Positions 6,287-10,058 of a DNA stretch of 10,058 bases are shown here, in pieces. The stretch spans positions 1 through 10,058 of the forward strand of contig CAZCNA010000025.1 in the NCBI GenBank assembly GCA_964500215.1, read 5' to 3'. The notes under the pieces are model-generated. The model worked only from the letters and a program-made list of their open reading frames with translations. It was not told the origin of the DNA and made no database searches. Both the position numbers and the translations under genes were made by a program. Positions within the stretch are counted from its first letter, which is position 1. Each line of letters starts with the position of its first letter. The DNA comes from JBDKLC01 sp964500215 (GTDB lineage: Bacteria > Patescibacteriota > Minisyncoccia > Phycocordibacterales > CAIZLB01).

Positions 6287-7881
6287 CATACGCAGACATT
6301 ACAAATATCGTACAAAATCTTCCGCTTGCAAATATAGACCTTCTCAGTGTGGGATTGATTATTGCTGCGATTGCCATCATGGGATTTGCGGTATACACCA
6401 ATAATAAAAATAGCATTACGAACAAGAGCTTCTTTCTGTTCTCTGTCGTAACTATTCTCTGGAGTTTCTTCAACTACATGAGTTACCAGGTAACTCAGCC
6501 TGGCCTTATCTTGTGGCTCTCACGACTTGTGATTTTTCTCGGCGTATGGCACTCATTTTCGTTCTTCCAATTTTTGTATGTGTATCCAAAAGAGAGTCAT
6601 GTGTTTCCCCGATGGTATACTCTTATATTACTTCCATATATAATTGCTCTTTCTATATTTACACTTACACCTCTTGTATTTTCCGGTATACATGAAGTAT
6701 CAGCAGATGGAACAGTATCCGAAATGATTGTAGAAAAGGGAATCATCGTATTCGGGTCAACTGTTATTACACTTCTCATTATAAGTGTAATAATGTTCAT
6801 TATAAAAACATTCAAAGCAGTAAAAGAAGATCGAAATCATTACCTCCTCATTCTCACAGGTACAATTATTACATTCGCAATGCTCTTCACATTCAATCTT
6901 ATCCTTCCAGGGTTGTATTTGAATGTGGAATACATCCCCCTCGGTGGATTATATATCTTCCCATTCGCTGCCTTCACAGCGTATGCAATCTATAGACACA
7001 AAGCATTCAACATCAAAAATGTGGCATACATCTCATTGGCCTTCGTTGCATGTTTCATCACTGCCGCAGAATTCATCTTTGTGGACAACAACAGTCTCAA
7101 AATTTTGGTGGCCAGTGCATTCCTCGTCATCTTGCTCGTGACAATTGAATTCATTCGAAACTTATCAAAACTTCAGATAGCAAATGAAGGGCAAGAAAAC
7201 TTGATGCATATCATGAACCACCAAATCAAGGGCTATCTCGGTAACAACCGTGTAGCTTTTGCGGAAATTTTGAGTGGTGACTATGGTCCAGTTGCAGATA
7301 CAATGAAGCCTCTTCTCGAGAAAGGTATGGAACAAACAGCGCAAGGTGTTGAATACGTGCAAAATATCCTCAAAGGTGCCAGTGCCGCTAAGGGTATTCT
7401 TGTATATGATATGAAGCCAACGAATGCACAGAGTATTGTTGAAGACGTTCTCACTCGCGAGAAATCATTTATCGAAGGACGAAATCAACTTCTCACAACA
7501 AACATTATTCCTGGCGAATACAATTTTACAGGAGATGCTGCACAGCTTGGTGAAGCCTTCCGAAACCTCATTGAAAATGCTGTGCGATACAACAAGCCTC
7601 CATACAATGTAACTGTAAGTCTGGCCCGAGAAGGTAATCAAATTGTGTTCTCTGTAAAAGACAGCGGAAAGGGAATCGCAGAAGAAGATAAAGCAAAACT
7701 CTTTACAGCAGGAGGCCGTGGAAAAGATTCTGCAAAAGATAATCCAGAGACATCAGGATTCGGTCTTGTGTTTGTAAAGGGCGTGGTAGAAGCCCATAAA
7801 GGTATCGTAGGATACAAAGCAAATGTAGGAGAAGCTGGCACAACATTCTTTATAAAACTTCCAATTAGTTCACAGTCTTAA
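6283..7881 (+). CDS. Membrane sensor histidine kinase with 7TM-like N-terminal region
   Basis: The 532-residue protein senses through an N-terminal membrane region and autophosphorylates a histidine. Hydrophobic helices lie at roughly 20-38, 50-68, 76-100, 110-135, 152-175, 187-208, 218-236, 248-266 and 272-290. The first seven, ending with AIYRHKAFNIK (235-245), match the 7TM module found before bacterial histidine kinases; two more helices follow. No separate extracytoplasmic or PAS domain is seen. The H-box is HIMNHQIKGYLG (309-320) with H313. The ATPase domain has an N-box at about 421-440 (N428, N432), the D-box VKDSGKGI (458-465) and the glycine loop TSGFGL (490-495), so ATP binding looks intact. 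The H-box is atypical: Q follows the histidine, with G at +4 and no proline. ATG 6283 overlaps the methyltransferase stop by 4 bases. The ligand is unknown; the overlap suggests it relates to the upstream enzymes' product. Confidence 0.88.
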   Translation: MTYADITNIVQNLPLANIDLLSVGLIIAAIAIMGFAVYTNNKNSITNKSFFLFSVVTILWSFFNYMSYQVTQPGLILWLSRLVIFLGVWHSFSFFQFLYVYPKESHVFPRWYTLILLPYIIALSIFTLTPLVFSGIHEVSADGTVSEMIVEKGIIVFGSTVITLLIISVIMFIIKTFKAVKEDRNHYLLILTGTIITFAMLFTFNLILPGLYLNVEYIPLGGLYIFPFAAFTAYAIYRHKAFNIKNVAYISLAFVACFITAAEFIFVDNNSLKILVASAFLVILLVTIEFIRNLSKLQIANEGQENLMHIMNHQIKGYLGNNRVAFAEILSGDYGPVADTMKPLLEKGMEQTAQGVEYVQNILKGASAAKGILVYDMKPTNAQSIVEDVLTREKSFIEGRNQLLTTNIIPGEYNFTGDAAQLGEAFRNLIENAVRYNKPPYNVTVSLAREGNQIVFSVKDSGKGIAEEDKAKLFTAGGRGKDSAKDNPETSGFGLVFVKGVVEAHKGIVGYKANVGEAGTTFFIKLPISSQS

Positions 7882-7891
7882 TTTCATCATT

Positions 7892-8770
7892 ATGATCGAC
7901 CATCTCGATATCACCTCAATCGTACTTGGCCTTGTTGTACTTATTCTCGCAATCTTTATCAGTTTCAGAGAACGATGTGTCCGAAACAAAATACGAGAAC
8001 TGAATGCAGATATTACTGCAGCTCACGAACGTATCACTGAAATCGACCAACAAAAATCAGAATTTGTTTCACTTGCGAGTCATCAGCTTCGAGGTCCTTT
8101 GGCAGCTCTTCGAGGATATGCATCAATGCTTCTCGAGGGAGACTTTGGTACCATCGGTGATGAGGCAAGAGAAGCAATTCAGAAGATGTACAAAGCAACA
8201 GAAAATTTGGTGATACTTGTTGGCGACTACCTCGATGTATCTCGTATTGAACAAGGTCGCATGCAGTATGATTTTTCTACGTTTGATCTCAAGAATCTCC
8301 TCAATCAAATCATTCTCGAAATGCGGCCAGCTATCGAAAAATCAAAACTCACATTTTCTTTCGATGCCGAAGGAGCTGATGTATGCATGATTAATGCAGA
8401 TGAAGCAAAAATGAAGCAAGTTATCGGCAATATTATTGATAACTCAATTAAATACACACAACACGGCAGCGTACATGTATGGATTTCAAAGAAAGCTCCC
8501 GCCGATATAACAAACACCACAAACAAAACAGGCAAAGTGCTCGTCACGGTTTCTGACTCTGGGGCAGGTATTGATCCAGAACTCCTTCCTCGATTATTCG
8601 AGAAATTCACTCGCGCTCCAGATGCATCAAAAACAAATATATTCGGAACCGGACTTGGTCTCTATGTAGCACGAAAAATCATCGAGGCACATCATGGCCG
8701 AATATGGGCAACATCACCAGGCTTAGGCAAGGGCGCAAGCTTCTTCATCGAGCTTGATTTGGCGAACTAA
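7892..8770 (+). CDS. Short membrane-anchored histidine kinase without a sensor domain
   Basis: This 292-residue kinase has one N-terminal transmembrane helix (about 8-24), preceded by only a few residues, so almost nothing is exposed outside the membrane. A coiled-coil-like linker (about 27-57) leads to a HisKA dimerisation domain with H-box FVSLASHQLRGPLAALRGY (58-76; H64 as phospho-acceptor). The HATPase domain shows the N-box QVIGNIIDNSIKYT (176-189), D-box VSDSGAGID (220-228), an F-box-like LFEKFTRA (235-242) and the glycine loop FGTGLGLYVA (251-260). All catalytic boxes are present. It follows the larger kinase after 10 bases with no terminator, so both are co-expressed. No response regulator lies in the window. 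The kinase may heterodimerise with its neighbour or read membrane or cytoplasmic cues; this is inference. Start ATG 7892 has no Shine-Dalgarno sequence. Confidence 0.92.
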   Translation: MIDHLDITSIVLGLVVLILAIFISFRERCVRNKIRELNADITAAHERITEIDQQKSEFVSLASHQLRGPLAALRGYASMLLEGDFGTIGDEAREAIQKMYKATENLVILVGDYLDVSRIEQGRMQYDFSTFDLKNLLNQIILEMRPAIEKSKLTFSFDAEGADVCMINADEAKMKQVIGNIIDNSIKYTQHGSVHVWISKKAPADITNTTNKTGKVLVTVSDSGAGIDPELLPRLFEKFTRAPDASKTNIFGTGLGLYVARKIIEAHHGRIWATSPGLGKGASFFIELDLAN

Positions 8771-8806
8771 ATCTAGAGAGCCTACAGCCACTCATTTGAA
8801 TATGAA

Positions 8807-8836
8807 AAGGGGAGAGTTCGCAAGAACTCTCCCCTT
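8807..8836. terminator. Bidirectional terminator hairpin between convergent genes
   Basis: AAGGGGAGAGTTC (8807-8819) and GAACTCTCCCCTT (8824-8836) form a perfect 13-base stem closed by a GCAA tetraloop of the GNRA type. It lies 36 bases after the kinase stop (plus strand) and 9 bases after the acetyltransferase stop (minus strand). On the minus strand the stem runs into TTTT, on the plus strand only into TT, so it looks more efficient for the acetyltransferase transcript but probably serves both. Confidence 0.85.
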
Positions 8837-8845
8837 AAGTTTGAA

Positions 8846-9466
8846 TCAACGTTTTGAGGTTTTTTTCGGTGGCGTCTTCCATTTTTTGTAATGGGGAAGC
8901 CATTCTTTTTTAAAGAGGCCAAGGACGATCTCGTCCCAATACCGGCCTTTTTTAAAAAACTTTTTCCGCCGACGTCCCTCAATGACATACCCGCAGTGGA
9001 GACTATACCGAAGGCTTCGCTCGTTGTAAGCGATCACCGAGGACATAATGTACCGAAGGTTAAGGGTATTGAAGGCATAGTCAAGCAATGCCATCTTCGC
9101 ATCCGTACCGTAGCCTTTGCCCCAGTAGGCTTTGTCACCAATCATCGCGCCTGTTGTGGCAGAACGATTGACCCAGTTGATGCCATGGATACCCATAACA
9201 CCAATCAGTTTTCCATCCGCGACAATACCGAGCACGATGTTTTTGGATGGTTCTTTGAGTGATTGCTCAATGAATCCCTCTTCCGCTTGAAGCGATATAG
9301 GGAAGGTGACAGACAAATACTCATTGACATCTGGATCATTGATCCATAAGGCCAGTGACGGAGCATCTTGTTTCTCCAATGGCCGAAGAGTAACTCGTTG
9401 GCCACGAAGATAGACGATGTTTGTCTCCGTAGGTGATGGTGATGTAACCGCAGTTGTTGTATTCAT
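8846..9466 (-). CDS. GNAT-family N-acetyltransferase, RimJ/RimL-like
   Basis: The 206-residue protein transfers an acetyl group from acetyl-CoA to an amine; RimJ/RimL-like members modify N-termini of ribosomal or other proteins, small molecules or antibiotics. Typical features are the opening strand VYLRGQRVTLRPLEKQDA (18-35), LIGVMGIHGIN (87-97), the acetyl-CoA pyrophosphate loop YWGKGYGTDA (114-123), N148 followed by SLRYSLHCGYVIEGRRR (151-167), and the family ending KKGRYWDEIVLGLFKKEW (172-189). A lysine-rich tail follows. The frame remains open upstream to 9646, but the ATG at 9466 is preferred: it lies just before the conserved domain, and the longer version would read through a terminator-like hairpin at 9534-9569. 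The gene is convergent to the kinase operon and divergent from trpS. A substrate cannot be assigned. It is not obviously linked to the enzyme-kinase cluster. Confidence 0.88.
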   Translation of the reverse strand: MNTTTAVTSPSPTETNIVYLRGQRVTLRPLEKQDAPSLALWINDPDVNEYLSVTFPISLQAEEGFIEQSLKEPSKNIVLGIVADGKLIGVMGIHGINWVNRSATTGAMIGDKAYWGKGYGTDAKMALLDYAFNTLNLRYIMSSVIAYNERSLRYSLHCGYVIEGRRRKKFFKKGRYWDEIVLGLFKKEWLPHYKKWKTPPKKTSKR

Positions 9467-9489
9467 GTTTTGTTTTTGTACTATTACTT

Positions 9490-9507
9490 GCCTCAGGACG
9501 TTGAGGC
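9490..9507. repeat. Inverted repeat upstream of the acetyltransferase start
   Basis: GCCTCA (9490-9495) and TGAGGC (9502-9507) form a perfect 6-base stem around the loop GGACGT. It lies 24-41 bases upstream of the acetyltransferase ATG on the minus strand, a suitable place for an operator or a leader hairpin. The 9-mer CAGGACGTT at 9494-9502 within it recurs at 9558-9566 in the nearby terminator-like hairpin. Confidence 0.45.
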
Positions 9508-9533
9508 GTACGGCTGACAATACAGACAGAATT

Positions 9534-9569
9534 AAAAAATCCTGGCTTTTGTGCAGCCAGGACGTTTTT
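9534..9569. terminator. Bidirectional terminator-like hairpin in the acetyltransferase upstream region
   Basis: TCCTGGCT (9540-9547) and AGCCAGGA (9555-9562) form a perfect 8-base stem with a 7-base loop. On the minus strand the stem is followed at once by six Ts (AAAAAA at 9534-9539); on the plus strand five Ts follow after CG (9565-9569). It sits 70-100 bases upstream of the minus-strand acetyltransferase start. It could end transcripts from the trpS side, act as an attenuator in the acetyltransferase leader, or insulate the divergent genes. No complete gene requiring termination is evident on either side. Confidence 0.65.
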
Positions 9570-9610
9570 ATAAAGAGAACGGATTGAATACGTAATTTTA
9601 TACAAGATTC

Positions 9611-9802
9611 ATGGCTAAACAAAAGAATAAAAAGCAGACCCCCCAATTGGAAATGGCTGCTGTTCGTTCAATATTTAGTTTTGAATGCATGTATTGCATA
9701 ACTCTCAAAATAGCACAGATGTTTATTATGTCAATATTTCTGTCCACAATCTTTAGTTTTAGACCGTTTTCTGTTACCATTATGTCAATACAACTTATAT
9801 GA
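9611..9802 (+). CDS. Possible 63-residue small ORF overlapping the trpS start
   Basis: This is a weakly supported candidate gene. It opens with ATGGCTAAACAAAAG, giving a lysine/glutamine-rich hydrophilic N-terminus (MAKQKNKKQTPQLEMAAV), and becomes hydrophobic from about residue 20, with a CMYC motif at 26-29. Its TGA at 9800-9802 overlaps the trpS ATG as ATGA, the same junction as between the methyltransferase and the first kinase in this window. The second half contains two short in-frame duplications (SIFSF/TIFSF and IMSI twice). Against it: no recognised family, no Shine-Dalgarno sequence, strongly AT-rich sequence in its second half, and a competing minus-strand frame of similar length. 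It has no tryptophan codons, so it is not a Trp attenuation leader. It could be a small membrane peptide, a decaying gene, or a chance opening in the trpS leader. Confidence 0.3.
   Translation: MAKQKNKKQTPQLEMAAVRSIFSFECMYCITLKIAQMFIMSIFLSTIFSFRPFSVTIMSIQLI
9669..9790 (+). repeat. Two interleaved direct-repeat pairs before trpS
   Basis: ATTATGTCAATA occurs perfectly at 9725-9736 and 9779-9790. CAATATTTAGTTTT at 9669-9682 recurs as CAATCTTTAGTTTT at 9747-9760 (13 of 14). The order is A-B-A'-B', with offsets of 78 and 54 bases, both multiples of three. This looks like a short tandem duplication shortened by 24 bases. The last copy ends 8 bases before the trpS ATG. Confidence 0.6.
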
Positions 9803-10058
9803 AAAAAACGATTCTCTCAGGCGTAAAGCCAACAGGACGCCCTCACATCGGTAATTATTTCGGGGCAATGAAGCAATTTGTTGACCTACAAAACGAATTC
9901 GATGGTGGCTATTTTATGATTGCAGACTTACATGCACTCAACTTCGTTCAGAATGCAAAAGAAATGCGTGACAACACTATTGATATCGCTCTCGATTATC
10001 TCGCTATTGGTATTGATCCCCAGAAATCAATTATTTTCAAACAATCAGATGTTCCAGC
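9799..10058 (+). CDS. trpS: Tryptophanyl-tRNA synthetase, N-terminal part (3' end outside window)
   Basis: The visible 86 residues are the start of the class I tryptophan-tRNA ligase, which charges tRNA-Trp in the cytoplasm. The N-terminus MKKTILSGVKPTGRPHIGNY is characteristic: the PHIGN segment (15-19) is the HIGH-type ATP-binding signature, with the SGxxPTG lead-in typical of TrpRS. FMIADLHALN (39-48) and the LAIGIDPQKSIIFKQSDVP segment follow as in the family. The KMSKS loop lies beyond the window. ATG 9799 is the start: it sits at the family's usual N-terminus, although no Shine-Dalgarno sequence precedes it. The upstream region holds direct repeats and a possible small ORF but no T-box-like or Trp-codon leader signature that I can see, and no convincing promoter. 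Identification is secure; the gene is cut by the window edge. Confidence 0.96.
   Translation, partial: MKKTILSGVKPTGRPHIGNYFGAMKQFVDLQNEFDGGYFMIADLHALNFVQNAKEMRDNTIDIALDYLAIGIDPQKSIIFKQSDVP

Noticed and set aside
9467..9646. N-terminal extension of the acetyltransferase by 60 codons
   Set aside because: The frame is open to 9646, but the added residues are unlike the family and would run through a terminator-like hairpin with a T6 tail; the ATG at 9466 gives the usual family N-terminus.
9598..9780. 60-residue open frame on the minus strand between the acetyltransferase and trpS
   Set aside because: Overlaps the more plausible plus-strand small ORF, has no recognisable domain and no nearby promoter or coupling; treated as chance.
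9571..9798. Tryptophan attenuation leader or T-box riboswitch before trpS
   Set aside because: No tryptophan codons in the only leader-sized frame, no T-box-like conserved sequence, and the terminator-like hairpin lies more than 200 bases upstream of trpS rather than just before it.
1..10058. tRNA genes, CRISPR arrays, transposases, phage genes or attachment sites
   Set aside because: Reading both strands showed no cloverleaf ends, regularly spaced repeats, transposase motifs or terminal inverted repeats beyond the hairpins listed.

Overview
The window reads as bacterial chromosome from an AT-leaning genome. Arginine is very often CGA, starts lack a Shine-Dalgarno sequence, and UGA is an ordinary stop (for example at 6284-6286, inside an ATGA overlap), which excludes the UGA-glycine code. 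Together with small compact operons and a 100-N scaffold gap, this suggests a metagenome-assembled member of the Candidate Phyla Radiation (Patescibacteria, perhaps a Parcubacteria-type lineage). That placement is inference from codon style and protein flavour; no rRNA or other phylogenetic marker was compared.

Layout. 1-591: the 3' end of dnaJ, closed by an intrinsic terminator (610-646). 719-1198: a small membrane protein of unknown function with its own extended -10 promoter. 1339-2889: a PaaK-like adenylate-forming enzyme with a likely promoter of its own. 2954-8770: a tight five-gene run of ThiF/E1-like adenylyltransferase, nitroreductase (interrupted by an assembly gap), class I methyltransferase, multi-spanning histidine kinase and short membrane-anchored histidine kinase. 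Its gaps are +15, -8, -4 and +10 bases and it ends at a strong hairpin (8807-8836) shared with the convergent gene. 8846-9466 (minus): a GNAT/RimL-like acetyltransferase. 9467-9798: a hairpin- and repeat-rich intergenic stretch. 9799-10058: the 5' end of trpS.

How the genes may work together. dnaJ and trpS are housekeeping genes. The interesting part is 1339-8770: an acyl/aryl-adenylating enzyme, an E1-like adenylating enzyme, a flavin reductase-type enzyme and a methyltransferase are followed, with overlapping reading frames, by two sensor kinases. The ThiF plus nitroreductase pair looks like a split version of the fused mycobacterial Rv1355c ('MoeY') architecture. A working hypothesis is a small-molecule or peptide modification pathway coupled to sensing, but substrate, product and response regulator cannot be read from the window.

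A technical point affects annotation. The nitroreductase gene is split by exactly 100 Ns flanked by two identical 55-base copies. Removing one copy and the Ns restores one uninterrupted 353-residue frame, so the break is almost certainly an assembly artefact.
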